Assembly (NCBI GenBank): GCA_011799875.1
Contig: CM022303.1
Span: 545,927,368 to 545,991,367, forward strand
Origin: Thinopyrum elongatum
Taxonomy: Eukaryota > Streptophyta > Magnoliopsida > Poales > Poaceae
DNA: 64,000 nucleotides
Reading direction: 5' to 3'
The position numbers and the translations under genes were made by a program. Numbering within the stretch: the first letter of the stretch is position 1; the number at the start of each line of letters is the position of its first letter. Positions 12,001 through 23,874 of this stretch are shown here, in pieces. The notes under the pieces are model-generated. The model made no database searches. It was not told the origin of the DNA and worked only from the letters and a program-made list of their open reading frames with translations.

Positions 12001-13265
12001 CATTGGTGGTGGTGGCGTGGCCGGAGACGGCGTGTAGCGGCGGCGGTGAGCATGTCGGCGGCGGCCGGTCTCGGGTGGCGATGGCAAACGGCAGCGCGGT
12101 CGCGCGCGAGTCAAACGAAGGAGCTAGGAGGCACCTACGCGCGCGAGTGAGTTCAACGGGCACGAGCCCGAGGCCAGCTTGTCGCCGGAACGGCGCCGGC
12201 GATGAGCTAAGTGGCGGCGCGTTCGGCTATGGTGGAGGAGCTCGCTAGGGGCCGCAAACGACGGCGCGAGGAGAGGGAGAGGGAGCGGCAGCTTATAGCG
12301 CTCCTGCAGGTGTGCGTAATGGGCTCGGGGAAGGCTCGACGTGGCCGGAATCGACGACGGTGTGTGGCGGCGATCCGAGGAGGGAGAAGGTTGACACGGG
12401 CGAGGCAGAGGCTCCCAGCTCCGTCCAGCGGCGCGGGGTGGGGTAGTGGATGGTGGCGGAGCGCTCGGGTCCGGTCACGCGACGAGGCGGAGGCGGTGAC
12501 CGCGTGTTTCACGGCGGCGGAGCCATGGCCGTGTCGGGTGAGTTGGGAGAACGAGAGGGAAAGGGAGAGGGGGCAGCTAGGGTTTTTCCTGGGGGTGAAG
12601 GAGGGGTTCTTATCCCCTCTGGCGGGCGCGGGACGGCTCGGCGTCGAGCTAGGGGAAAGGGGGGGGGCCGGGGCGCGGCGTGCGGGCGCGGCGACAACGA
12701 GCGGCGTGAACAGGGGGAGGTAGGGGACGAGCTAGTTGGGCTGGGCCGCGCGGATGACAGCTGGGCCTGTTGGCCCCGAGGGAGGGGTTCTGTTCTTTTT
12801 CCTTTTGCTTTCTTCTTTTCTTTTCTTTTCCTCTTTTCTCTGTTTTGCAAATAGTTAGGTACCCAAAAGAATTTTGTAAAATATATAAACTGGTCCATAA
12901 TTCACAGGGCAGCATACCCTATCCCCAAAAATTAGTTTGGGGTATTTATCATTTCAGATTTATTTTATATTTATTAATAGGTTATTAAATATGGTTTTCA
13001 GTCACTGTTTGAGGATGTTCAAGCCACTTATCCAATTTCAATAATGTTGGTTTCAATTTTAGAATTGTCTCTGATTTACTTGCTATTAAATGAACAATTT
13101 AGTTTCTGAGTTTGGACAACTTTTATTTTCACTTTCAGTTTGAATTTCCAATTGAGTTTGAATTTGAAATGAGATATGATACAAATGATGATTAAGCACT
13201 GTTGATCCTGATGACATGGCATAATAAAAAGGGGATTACTGTAGCTTAATACATGGGGTGTTACA
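9046..13265 (-). repeat. 3' LTR of the chromovirus (left copy, 4220 bp)
   Basis: Begins TGTGACGCCCCCAGC and ends CATGGGGTGTTACA. It holds a long GC-rich block (about 11760-12790) whose overlapping frames on both strands look like composition effects. Other content: a 12-base G run at 11027-11038, a CAG microsatellite near 10964, and four GAGG-N6-CCTC-type dyads at 10532-10734. LTRs of this family are unusually long for gypsy elements. Confidence 0.93.
10532..10734. promoter_or_regulatory. Four interrupted palindromes GAGG-N6-CCTC (left LTR)
   Basis: Copies at 10532-10545, 10585-10598 (first arm AAGG), 10654-10667 and 10721-10734. The six-base core is TATCAC, AATCAC, AAACAC or TTTCAC, so the 14-mer consensus is GAGGAATCACCCTC. 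Start-to-start spacing is 53, 69 and 67. The same order and spacing recur in the right LTR and, inverted, in the solo LTR. A protein-binding role is inference. Confidence 0.6.
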
Positions 13266-13280
13266 AATCTCCTCTACTAA
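13266..13280 (-). promoter_or_regulatory. Polypurine tract of the chromovirus
   Basis: On the minus strand TAGTAGAGGAGATT precedes the LTR start TGTAACACC directly. It lies about 20 bp downstream of the pol stop codon, the usual compact arrangement. Confidence 0.7.
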
Positions 13281-13301
13281 CAAGAATTCTCGTCCCGAGA
13301 A

Positions 13302-16300
13302 TTAAGAGGTAGAAGGAAAAAGTTCGGGGTATTCCGCACGAAGATTATCCTCGCGTTCCCAAGTGGCTTCATCTTCAGTATGATTTGACCACTGCACTTT
13401 GAGGAACTTGGTAACCTTCTGACGGGTTCGATGTTCAGCTTCATCGAGAATGCGGATCGGATGCTCCTTATAAGATAGGTCATCTTGCAATTCGAGCATC
13501 TCGTGATCCACTGCGCGGGGCGGAGATTCCTTGAAGCATTTACAAAGTTGCGACACATGGAAAACATCGTGGATATGGGAGAATTGCGGCGGCAATTCCA
13601 ATTTATACGCCACCTGACCACGTCTTGCAACAATGCGGAAAGGACCAATGTAGCGTGGAGCTAACTTGCCCTTGATTCCGAAACGGTGAGTGCCCTTCAT
13701 AGGAGTGACACAAAGATAAGCTTGATCACCAGGTTGATAAGTCAAACCCCATCGTTTCCGATCATAGTTGCTCTTCTGGTGGTCCTGAGCCGCCTTGAGA
13801 TTTTCTCGAACGATACGGACTTGTTCTTCGGCGTGTAGAATAATATCCGGACCCACGAGCGGTCGTTCCCCAGTTTCTGACCAATTCAGAGGGGTTCGAC
13901 ACTTACGTCCATAGAGTACTTCGAAGGGGGCCATTTTCAAGCTGGCTTGATAGCTGTTGTTATAGGAGAACTCGGCATACGGGAGAGATTCTTCCCACTT
14001 CTTGCCGAAAGAAATAACACAAGCCCGAAGCATGTCTTCAAGCACTTGGTTGACTCGCTCGACTTGGCCTTGAGATTGGGGGTGATAAGCTGAACTCCAG
14101 GTAATATGAGTTCCCATAGCTACTTGGAAACTTTCCCAGAACTTGGAAGTGAAAAGGCCGCCACGGTCCGAACTGATCTCCTTCGGAATACCGTGGAGTG
14201 ATACAATTCTGGAGATATACAACTCTGCTAACTGGCTAGCAGTGATAGTCTCTTTGACAGGCAGAAAGTGTGCAACTTTAGAAAGTTGGTCGACGACGAC
14301 AAGAATAGCATCATGACCCTTCTGTGACCTGGGAAGTCCTGTAATGAAATCCATCTGAACCTTATCCCATTTCCATAGAGGAATAGGAAGCGGTTGCAGA
14401 ATTCCAGCTGGTTTCTGATGCTCTGCTTTAATGCGACGACACACATCACATTCAGCAACATAACGAGCAATGTCCTGCTTCATTCCAGACCACCAGTACC
14501 TTTGACGGAGATCACGATACATCTTGGTGCTACCCGGATGAATAGACAGCGGGGTATCATGTTCCTCCTGCATGACCTTGTCGGTCATAAGCTCGAAGTG
14601 AGGTACGACAATGCGGTTTCTGAAATACAAGGTTCCATCTTTAGACAGCGAGAAATCCCTGTACTTTACAAGGTGAAGGTCTTTCTTCATCAGATCAATT
14701 TCAGCATCTTTAGCTTGCGCATTCTTAACAGCTTTCTCAAGATCTGGTTGTATCACAAGGTTATTTAGAGAGCCCTGTGGGACAATAAGGAGATTCAGCT
14801 TGCACAGTTCTTCAAAAAGATGAGGTTGAGCTCGCCTAACCATGAGGTTGTCGCAATAGGACTTGCGGCTTAAGGCATCAGCCATCACGTTAGCCTTGCC
14901 AGGGGTATAGGAAATACCCAAATCATAGTCCGCAATGGCCTCCATCCATCTTTGCTGACGGAGGTTTAGAGAAGGTTGAGTGAACAAGTACTTCAGACTT
15001 TTATGATCCGTGTATATCTCGCAACGATTACCGAGAAGGTAATGTCGCCACAACTGCAGTGCATAGATGACAGCAGCTAGTTCTAAATCATGTACCGGAT
15101 AATTCTCTTCATGTGGGCGCAACTGACGAGAGCCATAAGCAATCACTTTACGCTCTTGCATTAGGACACAGCCTAATCCTTCACGGGATGCGTCACAATA
15201 AATCACAAAGTCTTTGCGGGTATCTGGAGGAGATAGTACTGGGGCAGATGTTAGCATGTCTTTGAGTGTTTGAAAACTTTCCTGACATTTGTCTGTCCAT
15301 TCAAACTTAACGCCCTTGTGAAGCAGATCAGTCAAGGGCTTAGCAATCTTGGAAAAGTTCTCGATAAAGCGACGGCAATAGCTTGCAAGGCCAAGAAAAC
15401 TTCTCACTTGCTTGACGTTCTTCGGAGGAGTCCAGTCCAGAATAGCCTGAACTCGTTCTGGGTTAACAGCAATTCCATCCTTGGAAATCACATGACAAAG
15501 GTAGGTTACTTCAGAAAGCCAGAATTCACATTTGGAATACTTGGCATACAACTGGTGTTCTCGGAGCCTTTCCAGTACAAGACGGAGGTGTTCGGCATGT
15601 TCTTCCTTATTCTTCGAATATACCAGAATATCATCTAGATAAACCACGACGAACTTGTCGAGGTAATCCATGAAGATATAATTCATCAGACGAGAGAATG
15701 TGGTTGGAGCATTTGTTAAGCCAAATGACATGGCAGTGTACTCGTAGGAGCCATAGCGAGTAACAAACGCAGTCTTGGGAATATCCTCTTCACGAACACG
15801 GATCTGATGATAACCCAACTTCAAATCAAGTTTAGAGAATACCGATGATCCAGCAAGTTGATCATACAAATCATTGATCCGAGGAAGTGGATATTTATTC
15901 TGAATTGTGGCTTGGTTAATGGGCCGATAATCCTGAACCAATCGGTTAGTTCCATCCTTCTTCTTAACGAAGAGTGAAGGTGCTCCCCAAGCAGAGGAAC
16001 TGGGGTGGATGAAACCTTTCTTAAGTGACGTGTCGATTTCTTCCTTAAGCTCAAGAAGGTGGTGCGGAGGCATTTTATAAGGACGCTTCGCAATAGGAGT
16101 TGTGCCTGGTTTCAAGTCGATGACAAACTCGATAGCTCTAGCAGGGGGTATTCCTGGAAGTTCTTCTGGAAAGACGTCTTGAAAATCATGAACAACTGGA
16201 ACGTTCTCGATGCCTTCAAGAGGTGAAGCATTCAATGCATTCAGAACATATATCTGGCTCTCAGCATCCTGAGCTATTCTGGCTGAGTAATTGATCACCT

Positions 16301-17633
16301 GATCAGAAGGGTGTGTGAGCTGGACTGTCTTAGTAGCACAGTCAATCAAAGCATTATGGGCTGTCAACAAGTCCATACCGAGAATGATGTCTATGTCGGA
16401 AGGTCCAAGAGCAATAAGGGAAGCAGAGAACATCAACCCTTCAATTTTGATCTGATTGTTGTGACTTACCATCTTGGTTTGCCACCTGGAACGGGGAGTG
16501 ATAATCTCTAATGGTGTGGGCAATAACTCTAGAGGTAGCTCATGTCGCTGAGCAAATTGTTGAGACACAAAGGAATGTGATGCCCCAAAATCAAAGAGAA
16601 CAGAAGCTGCAACTGAATTAACTGACAGAGTTCCCATCACGATTTTTGGAGACTCACGAGCTTCTCCCATTTTGACGTGAGTAACCTGGCCTCGGTACAT
16701 AGCAGACATCCTGGCCTTACGATTTCTGCAACGATGGGTTCGATGGCCCTTCGGACGACCATCAGGAGGTCGTGGTGCATCCTGAGGAGAAGCCATTACA
16801 TTAGGCGGTCCATCATGAACCGTTAGCTGTCTCGGAGGTGAAGGCAGTCGAGGTGCAACATAAGATGGCCTTGGTGTTGGAGCAGGTTGATGATGAACAT
16901 TGTGTGGGATCCAAACTCGACACTTCTGAACAGGCTGACCCGAGGATGAGCCAGCTTCATGAGTAAGCTTGAGCGACTCCTGGTACTCAGTCAGAGCTAT
17001 TTCAACTTGGAAAGATTTGCTGACAAGCATTGCGAAGTCTGTGAAATCATGGACAGCAAGTGCAAGTTTTATATCAGTACGTAGTCCTTCACGGAATTTC
17101 TCCTGCTTGCGAGTGTCGGTGTCGACGTCATCCGCAGCATAGCGGGATAATTCAAGGAATTTCCTCTAATATTCATCCACAGTCATTTTACCCTGAGAGA
17201 GTTTACGGAACTCCTGCTTCTTCTGGTCCATCAGACCTTGAGGAATGTAACGTGCATGAAAAGCTGACTGAAATTCCTGCCAAGTGGTTACAGTTTCAGG
17301 AGGCAACATACCCTTGTGGCTTTCCCACCATTGAGTAGCGGGACCCTTCAAGTGGAATGTCGCAAAGGTGACGTAACTGTCAGGGGCAACATTAGCTGAC
17401 TCCATCTCAAACAGGATGTCACGAAGCCAATCATCAGCATCCATAGGATTGGTGGAGTTGCGGAAAACGGACGGGTTGAGGCGCACAAATTCTGGCAGCG
17501 AGATCGGTCCAGGCTCCTGACGAGCCTCGTTGCGTTCCAAACGTCTTACCAGACTCTCGTTGAGCTGACGGTTCAATTCAAACTGTTGCATCATTGCGGC
17601 AATATAGGGTGGAGGTGGAGGATCGTCAGCCAT
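13302..17633 (-). pseudogene. gag-pol polyprotein of the chromovirus, one premature stop
   Basis: The frame starts at ATG 17633-17631 (MADDPPPPPYI). Codons 1-155 hold a retrotransposon gag domain (HLKGPATQWWES, ARYIPQGL) and stop at TAG 17168-17166. The same frame then stays open to 13302. Counting from the Met at 17030 (1242 residues), I see a protease DFGAS (147-151), RT with the YLDD box (464-467), the RNase H Asp in YCDAS (613), integrase HHCC (about 831-864) and DDE residues (D894, D955, E991), and a C-terminal chromodomain (about 1189-1236). No CCHC zinc knuckle is visible where one is expected before protease, so gag may carry an internal deletion. The polyprotein would form particles and the chromodomain would guide integration to chromatin. 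The single stop implies recent decay, or readthrough. Confidence 0.93.
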
Positions 17634-18235
17634 CCTGCCAAATCAACAGGGGCAGTTTAGCAAGAAAAGCTGCAGGTGTATGGAATGATTCATGAAGTAA
17701 CACGCACAATAGAAGGAAGTGCAATAGATACTTCAGCATATTCGCACCAGACATTCAAAGCCACACATAGCCTCGGTTACAATCCGGCAATACGACAGCT
17801 GAAAGGGGAGGGCTAAACATCTAGGCGGCGCGCAGGCACGCGGTAGGAAAGTACACAACGAGACATAGCAAAGGCTACATCAACGTCGGAGAAAACTATT
17901 GGAGCGAGGAATCTGCAAGTGACAAAATAGGGTGCCCTCGATAAGAGGATCCTGCGAACAGAACCTGGCCCGCAATCTTGAAGGAAGGGGGGAAATTTTC
18001 AGAACACCGGGTGGATGTGATCACGAGAACCTAATGTTGGAGTTAGTAAAAAAAATTAACCTGAATAGAAGAGAGATCAGAGTCCCAGAGTAAAGGTCGA
18101 GGAGTAAAAGATCCTAATACCACCCAGTTCGCGACGTGGGCCCGTAAGCCACACAGCCAAGTTAGTAAAACGGTTTTGGACCACTAGACTCAACTTCGGC
18201 CAAGGAGTTGGAAAGGGGGTTCCTACAGGCAGTCA
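17634..18235 (-). other. Chromovirus leader between PBS and gag
   Basis: A 600-bp untranslated leader on the minus strand with no ORF of note. In this position such leaders usually hold packaging and dimerisation signals, but none is recognisable by eye. Confidence 0.6.
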
Positions 18236-18247
18236 GCTCTGATACCA
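18236..18247 (-). promoter_or_regulatory. Primer-binding site, initiator tRNA-Met
   Basis: The minus strand reads TGGTATCAGAGC three bases from the LTR end. This is the standard complement to the 3' end of initiator tRNA-Met used by many plant retrotransposons. It fixes the orientation of the element. Confidence 0.92.
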
Positions 18248-18250
18248 ACT

Positions 18251-21200
18251 TGTGACGCCCCCGGCTCAATCGTGCACTAATCATACACGCAAATGCACAC
18301 GATCAAGTCTAAGGACTCACTGGAAGATATCACCACACAACTCTAAATCATAAATAAAGTCATACAAGCTTTATATTACAAGCCAGGGGCCTCGAGGGCT
18401 CGAATACAAAAGCTTGCATACAAGCGTCAGCGGAAGCATCAGCTATCTGAGTACAGATATAAAAGAAAGCACAGAAAGTCCTTTAGAAAGGCAGTGCAAA
18501 ATAAAACACTACGATCGAAAGGCGTAGGCCTCCTACCTGGGACCCTCCGATCCTACTCCTGGTCGTCAGTCAACTCGTAGTAGTTTCCATCCTCTGGGTA
18601 GTAGTAGTAGTCGATCGACGGGGCATCTGTCTCAAGGGGCTCCGTCCTCTGGTCACGACAAACTGAGGTGGGGAGAAAAGGAAAACAAAGCAACCGTGAG
18701 TACTCAGAAGTAATCAGCAAGCAAGGATCTACACTACATATGCAACATTTTTAAAGAGAGGCTGTATATGTGGACTGAGCTGCAGAAATGCCAGAATAGA
18801 GATGAGGCCTAGTCCTATCGAAGACTAGCATCTTCAGAGGTCTTGCAGCATTAGAAGAGTGTAGACAGTACAATATAATGTAGCAGTATCATTATGTCTC
18901 AACCTCACCCAGAGATCCTTTCTCGACTCCCTGCGGGAAAGCAATCCCAGAGCCATACAGTGATCAACCTCGTCCTGAGATCCCTTCTCGACTCCCTGCG
19001 AGAAGCAATCCCAGAGCCATAGTATCCAAGTATCCAGTTCTAAATTGTATCAATCAGGATACAACTCCGAGTGTCCGTTGCCGTAGGACAGGCTATCGAT
19101 AGAAGTTTTCTTCCCTGCAGGGGTGCACCAACTTACCCAACACGCTCGATTAACTCTGGCCGGACACACTTTCCTGGGTCATTCCCGGCCTCGGCCAAAC
19201 GATACATCGCAACCCTACCTAGAGCTCAGCAGAGAGGTCCCCGTCGGTCTACATCCTAAGCGCTCAGAGGTCTTGGGCCATCGCCCTGTGCACTCCGAGT
19301 CGTTGCGTGCAGGGGGAAGCCAGGCACCAGGGGGGAGCCGGTCCGTCCCGGCCGCCAGGCTGAACTAGACGTCTGACAGAGCTTTCGGCTGATGCTACGA
19401 TGCAGAACGCCTATACTATGCCCACGTGATGGTTAGTGCTATCAGGGCAGAGGCCTGCTCGGTTCAAATATCCAAATCGTTAGTACCTTGGGCTTGCGGT
19501 AACGAGTAGAGACTCACGAAAGATGTGACCCCGTCGCCCCGTCTCGAGGACTTGCGGCAAGGGCCAAGAATGCCCGGCCACGCCTCGTATCCATCACTCG
19601 GGCACCACACAGGCACCCGTCTTCACAACACTCGCCTCTTAGGCGCACGCGGGTACCCCTCAGGGTCGACCCGCCTATCCAAGTAATAGTGTAAAGTCCA
19701 AGTATCCATGTGTCCATAACATCAGGGGAATCCGAGGTATTACCCTCGTTGGATTCCCACCCGATGTATCCGTCAAGGAGAACTCGGAGGAATCACCCTC
19801 GATGGGTTCACACTTGATGTGTTGCACGACAACGTCGTTACCGGAAGTGGTGAAGGAGGAATCACCCTCGATGACCACGACCAAATAGCTACTCTACAGA
19901 GTTAACATCAGAAGTGCTACAAGAGGTTTCACCCTCGGCACTCGATAGAAACGCTGCAGTGTCGTTACAACTAAGGGGGGGGGTGATGTGCGGTGTCGGG
20001 GCCTGGTCTTCAATCCCGTTGATCGGGTCTTCGGATAATCCAGCGGGGCAATCGGGATAAGTGGGGTCACTGATAGGTCTCTACCCAGCCTATACTAAGC
20101 AGTTTAGGATATGCAGGTAATTATCAACAGCAGGTTACAATAAACAGGCTATGCATCAGAATAGGTAAAGCAGCAGCAGCAGCAGCAGTTCTAATGCAAG
20201 CATGAGAAATAGAATGGGCGATATCGGTATGCTCAAGAGGGGGGGCTTGCCTGGTTGCTCGGCGGCAAGGGCAAGGTCGCCAACGGTGGCGCCGGGCTCC
20301 GGAGCTGCGTCGGTCTCGGGGACGATGTTGGGGTCTAACGAGAGAGAAGAGGGGGAGGAAACAATAAATACAGAGCAAACAAGTGCAGCACAAAGCATAA
20401 CATGGCAATACGCGGTGACAGAGGTGATCTAACGCAGTGCCGGGTGATACTGGCGAAGGTGGAATTCATCCGGGAATGTTTTCCCGGTTCCGGACATTTG
20501 TCAGACAGATGACCGGAGGGGAACGGTTCCATGTTCGGGTAGCTAGGGACATGTGGCGGACGAACGGACCGCGTACTCGGATCTGTCTCGAAATTCTGAG
20601 CATTTTTCATATATAAAATATTTTCATCGGAGTTACGGAATAAAAGATATGATTTTCTAAAGTTTTTCTTGATTTCTGGAATTGTTTTAATTATTTAAAT
20701 TCGAATTATCCAAAACAGTACGAGGGTGACATCAGCATGATGTAATGATGATGTCAGCAGTCAACTCTGGCTGACCAGAGTCAAACCTGACGTGTGGGGC
20801 CCACATGTCATTGAGACAAAGGCATAATAAGTGGTAATTTAACTAAGTTAGGTTAATTAGGGGGGGGGGGGTGGGGCTACTGTCAGTGTCTGTTAACTTA
20901 ATCAATTAACTAATTAGGTTAATTAGCATTTTAGTTATGGTTTTATTTATTTTAAATCATTTTAAGGGGTGGGACCCGCGTGTCATAGACACGGGTGGTC
21001 CAGTCAGCAGCGCTGACTGGTCAACGGGCCCAGTGGGGCCCGTAGTCAGTGGCACTGGTGGTGGGGCCCGCGTGCCACGTCGGAGCCGGCCGGCGCGGCG
21101 GCCGGAGCATCGCCGGCGACCACAGAAAACGGCGGCGACGCGCGGGATTTGCGTACGGGCATCTCCGAGGCTGAGGTTTGGTCCGTTCGAACGGGCGGTC

Positions 21201-22480
21201 CACGCCACGTGCATTGGTGGTGGTGGCGTGGCTGGAGACGGCGTGTAGCGGTGGCGGTGAGCACGTCGGCGGCGGCCGGTCTCGGGTGGCGATGGCAAAC
21301 GGCAGCGCTGTCGCGCGTGAGTCGAACGAAGGAGCTAGGAGGCACCTATGCGCGCGTGTGAGTTCAACGGGCACGAGCCCGAGGCCAGCTGGTCGCCGGA
21401 ACGGCGCCGGCGACGAGCTAAGCGGCGGCGCGTTCGGCTACGATGGAGGAGCTCGCTAGGGGCCGCAAACGACGGCGCAAGGAGAGGGAGAGGGAGCGGC
21501 AGCTTACAGCGCTCCTGCAGGTGTGCGTAATGGGCTCGGGGAAGGCTCGACGTGGCCGGAATCGACGACGGCGTGCGGCGGTGATCCGAGGAGGGAGAAG
21601 GTTGACGCGGGCGAGGCAGAGGCTCCCAGCTCCGTCCAGCGGCACGGGGTGGGGTAGCGGATGGTGGCGGAGCGCTCGGGTCCGGTCACGCGACGAGGCG
21701 GAGGCGGTGGCCGCGTGTTTCATAGCGGCGGAGCCATGGCCGTGTCGAGTGAGTTGGGAGAACGAGAGGGAAAGGGAGAGGGGGCAGCTAGGGTTAGTCC
21801 TGGGGGTGAAGGAGGGGTTCTTATCCCCTCTGGCGGGCGCGGGACGGCGCGGCGTCGAGCGAGGGGAAAGGGGGGGGCCGGGGCGCGGCGTGCGGGCGCG
21901 GCGACAACGAGCGGCGTGAACAGGGGGAGGTAGGGGACGAGCTAGTTGGGCTGGGCCGCGCGGATGACAGCTGGGCCTGTTGGCCCCGAGGAGGAGGGGG
22001 GGTTCTGTTCTTTTTCCTTTTGCTTTCTTCTTTTCTTTTCTTTTCCTCTTTTCTCTGTTTTGCAAATAGTTAGGTACCCAAAAGAATTTTGTAAAATATA
22101 TAAACTGGTCCATAATTCACAGGGCAGCATACCCTATCCCCAAAAATTAGTTTGGGGTATTTATCATTTCAGATTTATTTTATATTTATTAATAGGTTAT
22201 TAAATAGGGTTTTCAGTCACTGTTTGAGGATGTTCAAGCCACTTATTCAATTTCAATAATGTTGGTTTCAATTTTAGAATTGTCTCTGATTTACTTGCTA
22301 TTAAATGAACAATTTAGTTTCTGAGTTTGGACAACTTTTATTTTCACTTTCAGTTTGAATTTTCAATTGAGTTCGAATTTGAAATGAGATATGATACAAA
22401 TGATGATTAAGCACTGTTGATCCTGATGACATGGCATAATAAAAAGGGGATTACTGTAGCTTAATACATGGGGTGTTACA
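18251..22480 (-). repeat. 5' LTR of the chromovirus (right copy, 4230 bp)
   Basis: Begins TGTGACGCCCCCGGC and ends CATGGGGTGTTACA, collinear with 9046-13265 throughout. Differences include scattered substitutions, a longer CAG microsatellite near 20172, and a 12-base G run at 20860-20871. It supplies the promoter for the minus-strand transcript; I could not place its TATA box with confidence. Confidence 0.93.
19734..19936. promoter_or_regulatory. Four interrupted palindromes GAGG-N6-CCTC (right LTR)
   Basis: Copies at 19734-19747, 19787-19800, 19856-19869 and 19923-19936, all with exact GAGG and CCTC arms; cores TATTAC, AATCAC, AATCAC and TTTCAC. Spacing is 53, 69 and 67, identical to the left LTR. 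The second copy is a perfect dyad here but has an AAGG arm in the left LTR. Confidence 0.6.
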
Positions 22481-22485
22481 ATACC

Positions 22486-23874
22486 CAAGCTTGAGCTTTT
22501 GTGTCTCCTTAATTCCTTTTATATCACGGTTTCCTAAATCTTAAATACTTCATCCACACAAAACTCAACAAGAACTCGTGAGATAAGTTAGTATAAATCA
22601 ATGCAAAAACCTTATCATTCTCTACTGTAGCAAATCACTAAAATTATTATTCAACATTGCGTACTAAATTCCTCTGCATATTTAATACTCCTATCCTCAA
22701 ATAGAATCATTAAACAAGCAAACATATGCAAACAATGCGAACATAACAGCAATCTATCTAAACAGGATAGTCTGTAAAGAGTGCAATTGTCCTCATACTT
22801 CCCTAACTCTAAAAATTCTGAAAATTTACCACACTGTAGAAAATTTACCAGATATTATTTTACAAAAGTTTCAACATTTTATCACATTCTGACTTTTCTG
22901 GATAATTATTGCAACAGCGATAAACTTTCTGTTTTGAAACAGCAACTCATATATTTGCAAAATAAGCATGGTAAAGGCTATCCTTGACATTTTTATTGAA
23001 ATGAAAGATGGAAAAAATTATAATAAATAGCAGAAATAAAATACAAATAAAATAAAATGACTCTCCAAGCAAAACTCATATCATGTGACGAATGAAAATA
23101 TAGCTCCAAGTGAGGTTACCGATAATGTTGAAGACGAAAGAGGGGATGCCTTCCGGGGCAACCCCAAGCTTAGTTGCTTGGATCTTCCTTGAATATTTCC
23201 TTGGGGGTGCCTTGGGAATCCCCAAGCTTAGGGTCTTGTCACTCCTTATTCTCCTCATATCGATATCTCACCCAAAACTTGAAAACTTCAATCACGCAAA
23301 ACTTAACGGAACTTCGTGAGATGAGTTAGTATGATAAAGACAAATCATTCACTTTGGTACTGTCAAGATAAGATTCATAATTGTTATCACAAAATTCCTA
23401 CTGTACTCTACAATTTCCACAATTTATATTAAGCAATATAAGCCATAGAAACTAGAAAACAAGCAAATTATGCATTGAAAACAGAATCTGTCAAAAACAG
23501 AACAGTGTGTAAAGATGTGAATTAAGGTCATACTTATCTTACTCCAAAAATTCTGAAAAATTAGTATAACTAATACAGGTTGTAAGCCCATCTACTGTAA
23601 AAAATTCAGAGTTTTTAGACGCTCAAGTGAATTAAAACAATTCTTTTACTAGGCGCAAAAGTTTCTGTTTTTGCACAGAATCAAGTCAACTATCATCCAC
23701 ACTATCCCAAAGGCTTTACTTGGCACTTTATTGAAATAAAAGCTATAAAACATGATTACTACAGTATCCTAATCATGTGAACATACAAAAACAGTAGGTA
23801 AAAGTGTTGGGTTGTCTCCCAACAAGCGCTTTTCTTTAATGCCTCTTAGGTAGGCATGATGATTTCAATGATGC
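22486..23874 (-). other. Internal region of the Athila-related element between chromovirus and ORF
   Basis: AT-rich non-coding sequence made of the two ~700-bp repeat units. It ends with GTTGTCTCCCAACAAGCGC near 23812, next to the end of the 291-codon ORF. Confidence 0.55.

Larger units (their letters stand above)
9046..22480 (-). mobile_element. Complete chromodomain Ty3/gypsy element (Tekay/Del-like) with 4.2-kb LTRs
   Basis: Flanked by a perfect 5-bp duplication ATACC (9041-9045 and 22481-22485). LTRs are 9046-13265 and 18251-22480, TGTGACGCC...GTGTTACA on +, so TGTAACACCCC...GTCACA on its own strand. PBS 18236-18247 matches initiator tRNA-Met, the PPT is beside the left LTR, and a gag-pol frame of about 1443 codons (17633-13302) has a single stop. 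A C-terminal chromodomain places it among chromoviruses of the Tekay/Del branch. LTR comparison by eye found 8 differences in about 200 bases at one end and 2 in about 185 at the other. It is the most intact element here. Confidence 0.93.
8940..23815 (-). repeat. ~700-bp internal tandem duplication with PPT-like motifs, split by a nested element
   Basis: Unit one is 8940-9045 plus 22486-23110; unit two is about 23115-23815. Both start with CCGATAAT-GTTGA-GA-GAAAG, a GGGGATGCC block and ATCCCCAAGCTTAG/AACCCCAAGCTTAG, and both later read AACTTCGTGAGAT or AACTCGTGAGAT. The minus-strand motif CTAAGCTTGGGG, like the real PPT, recurs near 8985, 23160 and 23219, plus a split copy at the chromovirus insertion point. 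Confidence 0.6.

Noticed and set aside
11742..12915. Many overlapping frames of 60-170 codons on both strands of the chromovirus left LTR, repeated at 20937-22203, including a 231-codon minus-strand frame at 21418-22113
   Set aside because: They coincide with a GC-rich LTR block, occur on both strands, are Arg/Pro/Gly/Ala-rich and are broken differently in the two LTR copies. Composition explains them.
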